48,941 nt of DNA from Folioceros fuciformis (taxonomy: Eukaryota; Anthocerotophyta; Anthocerotopsida; Anthocerotales), in contig JBNGIO010006268.1 in NCBI GenBank assembly GCA_049999805.1, positions 1 to 48,941 of the forward strand, read 5' to 3'. Both the position numbers and the translations under genes were made by a program. Position 1 is the first letter of the stretch. Every line of letters begins with the position of its first letter. The notes beneath the pieces are model-generated. The model worked only from the letters and a program-made list of their open reading frames with translations, ran no database searches and was not told the origin of the DNA. Below are positions 35,501 to 43,804 of the stretch, one piece after another.

Positions 35501-36984
35501 GTACGGGACATAGAAGACCTTCGAGCACTGACAGAAACATTCACTGAAGCGCTTGTCCACGGGCTATGAGCAAGCACTATGCTGAGAAAAAAACATCCGA
35601 CGAAAGGTTTTAAATGAAACTTGGAATCCTCGTCTTTGAATTCTGCGCACCAACCAGGGCCCCACCTTTCGTATGGATACAGAATCTGGACATGTCACTA
35701 GAAGGTTAACGATGCTTTTGGATATGCTCTCCTCATGTGGACGGATGCAATCCGCAAAACTTCTCAGGAGATACGTAAGAAATGAAACGGTCTGCAAGAG
35801 CCCACAGTAAATAGTGAGTTTTCCATTGTACCTAGACCACGTCAAGAGAAGAAAGCAGAGTTTGTCAATCCTGTGAGCCGACCTTGACTTGAGCCCCTTT
35901 CAGCTCTGCAAAAGTGTTCTTGAGGTTAGGCGGCACTTGCTGCGGCCCGGTGATTGAGATCGCCGTGACCATCAAAGGCAATAAGACTGGTATGTTGGCC
36001 TGGACATAACGGGGATATAGCTGGAAGAGGAACATAACAATGAGGGGGCACTCCGTGACAACTTTAAAAGAGCGGGAACTTGGATTCAGCTGCCCCGGTA
36101 TAGGTCCCCCAGGCTGCGATCGCTGAGCACCCATGAAGCCCATATTGTGCTGTGAAGTAGAAAGCTGCTCCGCACCACCTGCGTCCTCAAAGAAGTAACC
36201 AACTGTATTTTTGAAGTTCTGATAGATCTGCAGCCATAAATGCAACAAGCACACCAGAAAGTGCGATAAGCATCAACTTCTAGGGTTTTCCAGCCCACCA
36301 CAACAGCACAGGGGACGTCTGCCCATGGCCCAGCCTTCAACCAGCTTCTACCCAAGCAAGCCACAAACACGTTCATTCAGTGCAGCCAAGACAAAGGACA
36401 CAAGCAGGTCAAGGAACACAGAAACAGAAACCATCACCTTGCAGACGAAGTCTAAAAAGGGCTGCACTTCCGGCTCCAGAGCGGGTCGGAAATTCTTATG
36501 CAGATCAAAGATAATCCGCAGACAAATAAGGCCGTTCTCTTCATTATCGTTGGAGAGCACGTGCATGGACAGCTTGAGCAAGTCCTGAACGAACGGCCTG
36601 ATGACCTCGCTGTGCGGCAGCCGGTTGAGAACCTCGATTACCACATTTCTAAGCTTGTGCTCCACGCTGTCAGTGGTCTGAGGCTTGGTGAGCTGAGTGA
36701 GAAGCGTGGAAAAGACTCTGAAATAGCTCTTGAGAAAATTCAAGTACTCAGAAGTGTGCACAATCTCGATGCTGTCCCGCACTTCGGTGGCCAATTGGAG
36801 CCGATTTTGCATAGCTGCCAGCAGTGAAGTCAAGGCAAACAAGGGTCCGCCAAACCAAACCCATGCACAACCTCCACAACACTCCCAATTCACTCCAGCA
36901 CACACCACCAGCATGGGAAAGGATACGCAGGTCGGCTTCCAGGAATTTCCTGGCATGTAGGTCGAAATTAGCTATGGGAATCAT
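20563..36984 (-). CDS. TRRAP: TRRAP/Tra1-like PIKK-family pseudokinase, 35 exons, complete
   Basis: Scaffold subunit of SAGA and NuA4 acetyltransferase complexes that binds activators. Exons 5' to 3': 36984-36927, 36814-36438, 36227-35883, 35791-35666, 35394-35309, 35216-35108, 34961-34866, 34766-34704, 34620-34561, 34255-34181, 34071-33990, 33818-33712, 33482-32250, 32122-31115, 31006-30671, 30464-30206, 30115-29893, 29661-29262, 29170-29021, 28930-28709, 28617-28396, 28298-27627, 27377-27060, 26935-26576, 26484-26075, 25989-25563, 25481-24186, 24093-23833, 23746-23459, 23335-22652, 22517-21813, 21691-21289, 21203-21055, 20961-20761, 20682-20563. All phases join, giving about 3,957 aa after removing the assembly duplication in exon 23. 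HEAT repeats are followed by FAT, a kinase-like domain, and a FATC ending WHPWF. The catalytic-loop position reads [11 protein letters not shown] and the metal-binding motif position NDFHPAYD, so it is catalytically dead, as is usual for TRRAP. Confidence 0.97.
23060..23263 (-). repeat. Gln-Ala dipeptide repeat inside TRRAP exon 30
   Basis: About 34 consecutive Q-x pairs, mostly QA with scattered QV, QT, QS and QG, encoded by an imperfect GCCTGG/GCCTGC hexanucleotide array (plus-strand sense). It sits at about residues 3229-3296, directly after the conserved FAT-side motif [16 protein letters not shown] Ser/Asn/Gly-rich linker follows before conservation resumes at [16 protein letters not shown]. 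Known plant TRRAPs also have a low-complexity linker here, but I recall no such QA array. Confidence 0.95.
27272..27375. other. Assembly gap (10 N) with 47-bp duplicated flanks inside TRRAP exon 23
   Basis: 27272-27318 and 27329-27375 are identical around N at 27319-27328. The exon therefore reads [15 protein letters not shown] twice. The duplicated 47 bp plus 10 N total 57 bp, a multiple of three, so the artefact keeps the frame and could pass unnoticed. Plant TRRAPs have one copy. Confidence 0.92.
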
Positions 36985-37768
36985 GTTGGACGATTCCGAT
37001 CGCGCTGCCTCTCCGGAAGGTAGCCGCTCCTGGACGCCACCAATCTAGCTTAGCTTGGTGCTGAGAAAGCGTGGATTACGCACCGCCCCCGGCCCTGGCA
37101 ACGACTGTGCGCTCGTGCTCGTGCTCAGGCTCCTCGTTCCAACAGTCGGTACGCTGGGTGTGAAGGCGACTCAGCTTGCTCCTGCGCCCCCAGGAGGCCG
37201 CCGCCATCCTCCCTCTCTCCTCTTCTTTGTGCTCATGGCAGGCCAACAAGGCCCCAGCAGCTTGCCTCCCCCCCCCCAGGCCAGGCCAGGCAACAACACG
37301 CCCACGCGAGGGAACCAGGGACTTATACTTTTGCCTTTGAACCACACTTGTGAAAGCGAATCCTACGATGCTTCCGCAAACTCATGTCTCCGCGTTCCAT
37401 AACCCAACCTTGTTTTTCCTTTCCCAGCTTTTAAAACAACAGGGGGGGGGGGACCAGCTTTCAAAAGTCGGCCACCTTTTCAATCAAATAATCGTTATGA
37501 TTATCAAACAAAGCAGTCTAACCATCACCATCGACTTATGCACAACAAGTGGGTGCAGAAAGAGTCAAATGGATGGACAAAGCGATTAGGTTTGATATCT
37601 TCCCACGAAAAACAACAGAAGCTCAAAAGGCTTGATAGATGATCCACACTAACAATCTCTTCACCATTGGAACATCTAGATTTCTCCCAAGTCCATATCT
37701 ACAAACAAGTATGGTGCACAAGCACCAAAAAAAACTCCCCTATCCTAGGGGAATTGTATCTTCGTTTG
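36985..37768. other. TRRAP upstream region
   Basis: 5' UTR and promoter of TRRAP (-) and 3' flank of the Cys-rich gene (-). It contains C- and G-homopolymers near 37268 and 37441-37452. No gene is supported. Confidence 0.5.
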
Positions 37769-38351
37769 CTAGTCTATTTGCTGGAAAGTTGCAATGATCT
37801 CCCTTTCGAAAGGGGACGATATTTTTCCATAATCACTAGGCACCAAGCTGATCTCACCTGCACAATTAACATCCTCCGGACATAGACCTTGTGGTGTGAC
37901 GATAAGGAAGGCTCCATGGACACAAGGATCAACCACCCATCCCTGTGCTGGCCCTACACAAGCCATCTTGTAAGCATGGCCACACCACCTTGGCAACACC
38001 CCTGCAAGAACCTGTGAGAGAGCGACTCTTACAGCATCTGGAGGGATATTGGGACAATCATTCACTGCAATGCAATGTGAAAGTGAAGAGGATGGATTAG
38101 AGTTAGAGATCAATCACTGAATGGAAATGCTAAAACCTGGCCACAAGAAAATTCACACACACAACCATACCTGTCCTGAACTTTTCAAGAGGAGGGAATT
38201 GTGAAGCCGTGACATTGACATCAAGAGGTCGTAAAGCTCTCATATTGATATCACGTGCTCCATCAATATGCAAAGCAGATGCAAACACCAACACCAAGAT
38301 AAGACAAATCTTGACCATAGCATTTGAAGAACTAAGAGAGATAGCCATCAT
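37769..38351 (-). CDS. Secreted six-cysteine protein, two exons, family not recognised
   Basis: Exons 38351-38171 and 38064-37769 (ACAG/GTATGG donor, TTGCAG acceptor, phase 1) give 158 aa. It starts with two Met codons, then a clear signal peptide (core VKICLILVLVFASAL, predicted cut near DGA). The mature part has a pro-like stretch (ARDINMRALRPLDVNV), then six cysteines in the contexts NDC, RWC, MAC, DPC, GLC and VNC, enough for three disulfides. The Pro-rich start NDCPNIPPDAVRVALSQVL resembles small Cys-rich plant secretory proteins such as egg-cell-secreted or prolamin-like types, but the cysteine spacing alone does not prove that. The predicted location is extracellular. A TATA box sits about 65 bp upstream of the start. 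Confidence 0.83.
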
Positions 38352-38744
38352 GACAAGAAAGAACTTGAGATGAAACAGAAAACTCTGTGCCTTTGGGTTG
38401 CATGTTGCTGAACATATATAGTCTTTGTAAGCTGTCTTATCTCGATTGTATTGAGAAGATTTTTTTTTTTTGGTCTTACTTCAATCATTTTTTTTTTTTT
38501 TGCCTTACTTCGATCAAAGTAACTCCTAAGAGATATATAACCCAAGTCCATCAATGCATTAAAAAAAGTGCTATTTTTTTATCATGATTATTTCCTACCA
38601 ACGTTTTATTTAATAAATTTACTTGGTCTATCCATCGTATCTTTTCCTGGACACTGCGGCATACACACATCCAGTGCGGTTTCTTTCGCTTTACTACATG
38701 TAGTGTGGTTTGCCCTACCAGCCTAGGTGAGCTGTGTGCAAAAT
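38352..38744. other. Promoter side of the Cys-rich gene; T-rich duplication
   Basis: Apart from the TATA box there is a duplicated T-run unit at about 38460-38517, where a T tract is followed by GGTCTTACTTCAATCA and then GCCTTACTTCGATCA. No gene is supported. Confidence 0.6.
38415..38420 (-). promoter_or_regulatory. TATA box of the Cys-rich secreted gene
   Basis: TATATA in CTATATATGT on the minus strand, about 65 bp before the ATG at 38351. This spacing suits a short 5' UTR. Confidence 0.55.
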
Positions 38745-39245
38745 GACTATTTTTAGATGGCTATCTTCTCTTTCTCCTCTCCAGGGCTCTTCAGAGGACG
38801 GTAGCACCAGGGTTCCATTCTTCGTCAGATAATCATCTGAGCAAACTAGCAGACTGGCGTCCGCAAGGAATAATTCGGCTACGGAAAGAATTATGCAATT
38901 CCAACTCATTGTGCACAGCACAAGGACCAGATCTCTGCGTCTCCACTCATTGGAGCGGATCATGAGGAAGATAATTCTGGTGTTAAACCCCTGCATGGAG
39001 GGGAATGTTGAACAAAGAAGCAGAAGCTGGTCCGGACATCAAGGGAACCTGTGCCACAAGGTTCGTGTGAAACAGGATCTCCACAAGGTACTGGTCAGCC
39101 TCAAACCACCTGCACGCTGTCAGCATGTACCAAAGCTTTGGTGGTTCCTCACCTTGCCCATTCCAGAACTTGAAAGAAGCTGGCAGGGACTTTGCCGTGA
39201 GCATGATCCACGCGTACAAGAATTGTCTCAAGGACGAGACTTTTA
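38745..39245 (-). pseudogene. Broken GT47 (exostosin-family) gene fragment
   Basis: Translated fragments match the two intact GT47 genes nearby. About 38983-39249 reads EILFHTNLVAQ and GPASASLFNIPLHAGV, against EILFHAKLLHY and DPASASLFYIPYYAGI. Further on, about 38870-38960 reads WRRRDLVLVLCTMSWN, against the GRDHVLLVGTISWD region. The pieces are in different frames. The N-terminal half, the C-terminal half and the RRSIFDSLIAGC motif region are absent. It lies tandem to and in the same orientation as the intact copies, just past the 3' end of the one at 39275. Confidence 0.85.
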
Positions 39246-39274
39246 CCAACGATATTCGAGTGTTTCAATATATT

Positions 39275-41059
39275 TTACATGCTTGAAGCTTGCATATTAG
39301 CCCGATGAATCATGTTGTGGAGACTTACATCAAACGCATCTGCGAACTCAGAAAGCTTTGCACCTGGCTGGGCATACAGCAGGCGAGGCATAATTTCCAG
39401 CAGAATGGTTTTCCTCATCTGTTCCACTTTAGACTCTGGCACCTGTTGGAGTCTGGACACGACATCCACAGCCCCCGTCCGCACATCTTCGTGAGGAATA
39501 TATACTGAGTAGGAATGATAATCCTGTGGGAGGTGCCACGGATATTGAGCATAAGCAGAAACGGGATCAAAAAGCACGGGGATGCAGCCAGCGATAAGGG
39601 AGTCAAAGATAGACCGCCTGGTCAGGCTGTCTCCACTTGGTTGCATACAGTAGTGCGAGTTGAGAAAGAGCTTCATTGTGGACGCAGGCTTAAGACAGAG
39701 ATGCTTGTGGCACCTCAATATCCGACACAGACTCACATTCCTCTTCGCTTCACACTGTTGGATAAGCCGAGTACGGATGCTGTCGGGGTCATCAGGCCTT
39801 GGCATCCCCGCGAAGCTGACCAAACTGTCTCTGGTGCTGTGAAGTGCAAACTGCTGCCACATCCTGATGTCGTCGTCTGAGGAAGGGTGAAAATAGGTTG
39901 GATAGGGCACTCCGATATCGTTTTCATCCCAGGGGTTCCTTTCAATCAAGAGCCTTGTTAGGTTGCTCATCTGAGGAAACTTGAGCAAGGAGCTGCCCCA
40001 GGACGTACTCCGGTTGTCCCATCGTCTGAGATCCCAACTGATTGTTCCGACCAGGAGGACATGGTCTCTCCCACCTTTCCGATGCCACCATGTCTGCGCC
40101 TCCAGCCAGCGGACCAGATCATGAGACAGCTGATCCCGCAGTTCAGCAGTGGCGTTGGAAGCAAAGTTCCAATGCAAAACATCAATCCCTGCGTAGTAGG
40201 GGATGTAGAACAAAGAAGCAGAAGCTGGATCGGACGTCAGGCATCTGTAATGCAGAAGCTTAGCATGAAACAGGATCTCCAGAATGAACTGAAAAGTCTC
40301 ATACCATCTCCCAGCAGGTTGCAAAGCTTCGTCATGCGTCGTCACCTTCCCCATTCCAGAGTTCGAGAAAAACTCGCAAAGACTGTGCCAGGGCACGATC
40401 GTGCTACAACTGGCAGCTAAATCCGCATTAAACCTGCTCGGCAGATCATACACATATACGCGCCTCCCATCACAAGATTCGGCACCGGTATAACCTTTCA
40501 TAACTGTATCTCCCGAAATGCGGAGCTTGTCCACATTTACCATTACCTCTGATCGCCTGCCAGGTCTGCTTGTCTGAAGCTTCTCATCTCTGACATTAGA
40601 GCTTTTCTCGTCCACCGGCCCGCTGCTTCCATGCTCCGCACTCTGCCTTCCCTCTGCCACTGATCCAGTACTGCCAATGGCACTCGAGGTCTCCTCCTCT
40701 GTCCCCTCCGTTCCAGAGGAAATCAAAACATTCACATCTCCAATCTCGTCAGCGGAATCATGTCCCTGCACGCTTCCCTCTTGCCAAGAATGCGGAGTAG
40801 TCTGCTCTACAGAACCTGCATTCACATCGCGCGCGAGACTGTTCCCGTCATTGTGAACGGCATCCGAGTCTACTCGACGCGCAGCATTCGTGTCACGCGC
40901 ATCGAACCACGAATAACACGACTCCCCGCACGGCACCGAGAGCTGCGCAATCATCAAGACGCTCCAACCGCAATATACTATTACCAGAAACATGGATGGG
41001 ACGAGCAGCATTCGCACAAGGCGAACCGGGATCGAAGAGTGACGCTTCATGAGCCCCAT
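39275..41059 (-). CDS. GT47 subfamily-A glycosyltransferase, MUR3-like, intronless
   Basis: Type II Golgi membrane glycosyltransferase, probably a galactosyl- or related transferase acting on xyloglucan side chains. 594 aa from the first ATG in the frame (the open frame runs further upstream without an ATG). Short basic cytosolic tail, one membrane span (about 16-41, PSMFLVIVYCGWSVLMIA), an acidic Ser/Gly-rich stem to about 190, then the exostosin domain from CDGRRVYVYDLPSRFN. Typical motifs follow: PASASLFYIPYYAG, YFHPSSDDDI, and LTRRSIFDSLIAGCIPVLFDP in the nucleotide-sugar half. A close paralogue lies at 43805-45637. Known MUR3 acts on the third xylose of xyloglucan; substrate specificity here is not visible from sequence. 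Confidence 0.94.
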   Translation of the reverse strand: MGLMKRHSSIPVRLVRMLLVPSMFLVIVYCGWSVLMIAQLSVPCGESCYSWFDARDTNAARRVDSDAVHNDGNSLARDVNAGSVEQTTPHSWQEGSVQGHDSADEIGDVNVLISSGTEGTEEETSSAIGSTGSVAEGRQSAEHGSSGPVDEKSSNVRDEKLQTSRPGRRSEVMVNVDKLRISGDTVMKGYTGAESCDGRRVYVYDLPSRFNADLAASCSTIVPWHSLCEFFSNSGMGKVTTHDEALQPAGRWYETFQFILEILFHAKLLHYRCLTSDPASASLFYIPYYAGIDVLHWNFASNATAELRDQLSHDLVRWLEAQTWWHRKGGRDHVLLVGTISWDLRRWDNRSTSWGSSLLKFPQMSNLTRLLIERNPWDENDIGVPYPTYFHPSSDDDIRMWQQFALHSTRDSLVSFAGMPRPDDPDSIRTRLIQQCEAKRNVSLCRILRCHKHLCLKPASTMKLFLNSHYCMQPSGDSLTRRSIFDSLIAGCIPVLFDPVSAYAQYPWHLPQDYHSYSVYIPHEDVRTGAVDVVSRLQQVPESKVEQMRKTILLEIMPRLLYAQPGAKLSEFADAFDVSLHNMIHRANMQASSM

Positions 41060-41553
41060 GGAGGCCCCCGGCAGCAACGCCGCCAGCCTCCCTCCACCCT
41101 TCCGCCTCCCACGTCTCGAGAGATCATACCCAGTTCCTGGATAACATTCATGGACGCGGAGTGCACACACGTTTCTGGCAGAGTCTCGAGTCCCGGCGTC
41201 CCGAATCGTTGAAAGCGCCGACAACCCGGTTCATGGCCGACAAAGGCGCCCAGTTTCGCTCAACCCGGTCTTGGCCTTTTACTCCACTTGCTGCTCAAGA
41301 CAAAAAAGGCCACCAAGCTGTCACGAAGGCTACATCAACCCGCGATCTGTTCAATAATTATATGACTTTCTTTGCTCACATATCATACGTCCTTGGAGCT
41401 ACAAGCCCGCCAATTGGTTCATTGCCATTTCCTCAAAAGCTGGTCTCACAACCCAATCAGTTAATAAAATCTAGATCAACAACCACCATCGCTAACACGA
41501 AGGTTCCAAGACATTTCTACCAACCAAGGACTCCACAATCCGATCTACCAACT
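41060..41553. other. Spacer upstream of the GT47 gene
   Basis: Holds the GT47 promoter and 5' UTR. No further gene is supported. Confidence 0.5.
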
Positions 41554-41643
41554 CATGCTATGGGGCAGAAGCAAAATCCCAAGCATCACTATTGGAATCA
41601 TGCTATGGGGCAGAAGCAAAATCCCAAGCATCACTATTGGAAT
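41554..41643 (-). repeat. Two 45-bp repeats carrying the C-terminal motif of the adjacent peptide gene
   Basis: 41554-41598 and 41599-41643 are identical. On the minus strand each encodes SNSDAWDFASAP and a stop. The adjacent peptide gene ends SDAWDFSPSPY and a stop (41659-41694), so three copies of the motif lie in a row. The two downstream copies are in a different frame from the gene. Confidence 0.9.
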
Positions 41644-41658
41644 CTGAATCCATTCCAT

Positions 41659-42105
41659 TCAATATGGGGAAGGAGAGAAATCCCAAGCATCAGACTCCGT
41701 AGTGTTCACAATTGTGCTGTTATTAACATTGGGAATGAAATCCGAATCCTCATATGCTGAAGGAGAATCCATGGACAGGGGCTCCTCATAGTAAGAAGCA
41801 TAGGGGGCCTCAACATCGAATGTGCTGTTATCCACGTATGGAGCCGAGGTGTCATTGAACTCCTCCATCACCGAGATTGCTGGATCATAGACTGCAACTG
41901 TGTGGGCCCGGCCTGTGACATGCACAACCATAATTCATTCATACCTAAAGACACACTCATCTAAACACAAATCTAAGAACACCCAACAAAACCAAACTAA
42001 TTTCTTACCAGGCCTACTGGAAGGCATGCCCCTTCCAGCAATCAGAATCAAGATAGAACCATTGAGCATCATCAGAAGTAATATAATGAAGATTAACTTG
42101 TTCAT
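41659..42105 (-). CDS. Small secreted acidic peptide precursor, two exons, unrecognised
   Basis: Exons 42105-42009 and 41912-41659 (CCTG/GTAAGA donor, GTCACAG acceptor, phase 1) give 116 aa. The N-terminus is a strong signal sequence (KLIFIILLLMMLNGSILILI). The rest is acidic and has several N-glycosylation sequons (NDT, NST, NNST, NTT), Tyr/Pro/Ser-rich spacing such as EAPYASYYEEPL, and the C-terminal motif SDAWDFSPSPY. It has no cysteine in the mature part, so it is a candidate for a proteolytically released peptide signal rather than a disulfide peptide. It shares with the Cys-rich gene at 37769 the layout of a signal-peptide exon, a phase-1 intron and a mature-part exon. No match to CLE, CEP, PSY or IDA motifs is visible. 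Confidence 0.8.
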
Positions 42106-42976
42106 CGTGTCTGACTTGGGCTCTGACACACACCACAAGTGAATGAAATTAATGAGAAGATAGAACACAAATCTTCATTGTTCGTTCTTCTTCAAATGAT
42201 CAATCTCCTTAAGAATGTTCTTAACTGCTTCGTGGTAATTATGCGGTGAACTTCTCTAACAAACCAGAATATTTTTCTTCTCGCAAAAGTCTCACACGAA
42301 AGAAAGACAATGAACACCTTGGCTGCAACTTCTTATATATTGTAAAGGATTCCAAGTATGAAAGTCTACTCACTTTTAGTTGGAAGTATCCAAGTAAGAA
42401 ATGTTAGTTCTTGCATAAGAAGTAAGTATTTTTTAACTATAGATTGATTAGTAAACTGCTTTACTATTATGGGGTGACATGTATTCAATTTTATCTTTTC
42501 CTTATGCAATATTTGTTCCTTATCCTCCACATCTCCATCTTCTTATATATGTAGAAGATTCTAAATAAAAATATGTATTTAATTCTAGTTCTTCTAATAG
42601 TAATATTTATTTATTAATTACTATAAATAATATGATATGTTATTTTTAGATGTCTCTACTCCACAAACATAAGTGGTAGCCACTATAGGTAAATCCTCTA
42701 AGATTCCTTTGTTTCTAAGCCCATTCGAGTTCATCTTTGGTCTTGTATGAAAAAGGGTCAATTTTAGTTTTTTAATTACCATAGATTTAATTGATGGCAT
42801 GAAGATGGACATTTTTTGGGTCATACTTGGCTTCCATGTTGGTAGATGAACAACATAAATTATATTATATTTAGATAAGATATATATATATATATTATTT
42901 AACCTAAAAAATAAGAAAAAAGAAATAGAAAAAGTAGCCATTTAGGAACAACGTTGGTTTGAGTACCAAGCAAGTA
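42106..42976. other. AT-rich upstream region of the peptide gene
   Basis: No further gene is supported. Two similar segments, TTCTTATATAT near 42333 and again near 42541, suggest a duplicated promoter-like block. An (AT)n run lies at about 42880-42896. Confidence 0.55.
42334..42341 (-). promoter_or_regulatory. TATA box candidate for the peptide gene
   Basis: TATATAAG on the minus strand, about 230 bp upstream of the ATG. This would imply a 5' UTR of about 200 bases. Confidence 0.4.
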
Positions 42977-43070
42977 AGCTCCATGTAGAGGCATGTTTAG
43001 CAGAGCAGGTTACTAAGAGCATGAGCTCCATGCAGAGGCATGTTTAGCAGAGCAGGTTACTAAGAGCATG
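42977..43070. repeat. Tandem 47-bp duplication
   Basis: Two copies (42977-43023, 43024-43070) starting AGCTCCATG and containing GAGGCATGTTTAGCAGAGCA, with one mismatch seen. Confidence 0.92.
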
Positions 43071-43220
43071 AGAAGCATGCAGCCCTAGGAAAAAGTATGT
43101 GGTAGTGAATAATAGCTTAAGGCTTAAGTAAGTGCTTAAGTAAGTAGTTGCTAAGTTAGTGATTTGAGCTTGTGTATAAAAGGGGACCTAACCAAGGGCT
43201 AAGGGAAGTTCAGTACAGTG

Positions 43221-43470
43221 GAGTTGAGATCAGTATCTCCTCAAAGCCTTGAGTTGAGATCAGTATCTCCTCAAAGCCTTGAGAGCATTGGGTGCTTGGG
43301 CTCAAAGCCCNNNNNNNNNNGGGTGCTTGGGCTCAAAGCCTAATATCTCCTCAAAGCCTTGAGAGCACTAGGTGCTTGGGCTCAAAGCCTTGAGAGCACT
43401 CGGTGCTTGGGCTATGCCTTGATGCTTGGGCTATGCCTTGAGAGCATGTGTTGCTTGGGCTGTGAGAGTA
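43221..43470. repeat. Complex minisatellite with an assembly gap
   Basis: A 30-bp unit, GAGTTGAGATCAGTATCTCC plus TCAAAGCCTT, occurs twice from 43221. It is followed by interleaved units of CTTGAGAGCA and GGTGCTTGGGCT with variable spacing to about 43465. A gap of 10 N at 43311-43320 is flanked on both sides by GGGTGCTTGGGCTCAAAGCC, so the array length is not reliable. 43471-43804 has no recognised gene. Confidence 0.88.
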
Positions 43471-43804
43471 CATGAAAGGTGTTGTGAAGGAGCTGTGGGG
43501 GAGGCTAGAGAAGGGAGAGCTAAACTCCTAGCTTAGGCAAAGATGGGGAGTTCTCTCTAGCCCTCCAGCTCTGTAGTTTTAAAAAACTGACCCCTTCTAA
43601 CTACGTGGTTCTGCCCCACCCCCGTTGAAGGGGGTGTTACTATTTGGTTGATTTATTAACTTGTTCAAATTATGATTTTGAACTGAACACCAAGCTTGGG
43701 ATGGAGTATTTCTCCAACAAGTGCCTACACACAATCCGGTCCCGGGGGTTCATCCACATGGAAAGGAGACTCACACGCGACCGTCTATTGCTCGTGGAGA
43801 AAGT

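Noticed and set aside
43095-43650. LTR-retrotransposon end (GAAGGGGGTGTTAC looks like a polypurine tract plus LTR start)
   Set aside because: No paired LTR, primer binding site or gag/pol frame is visible.
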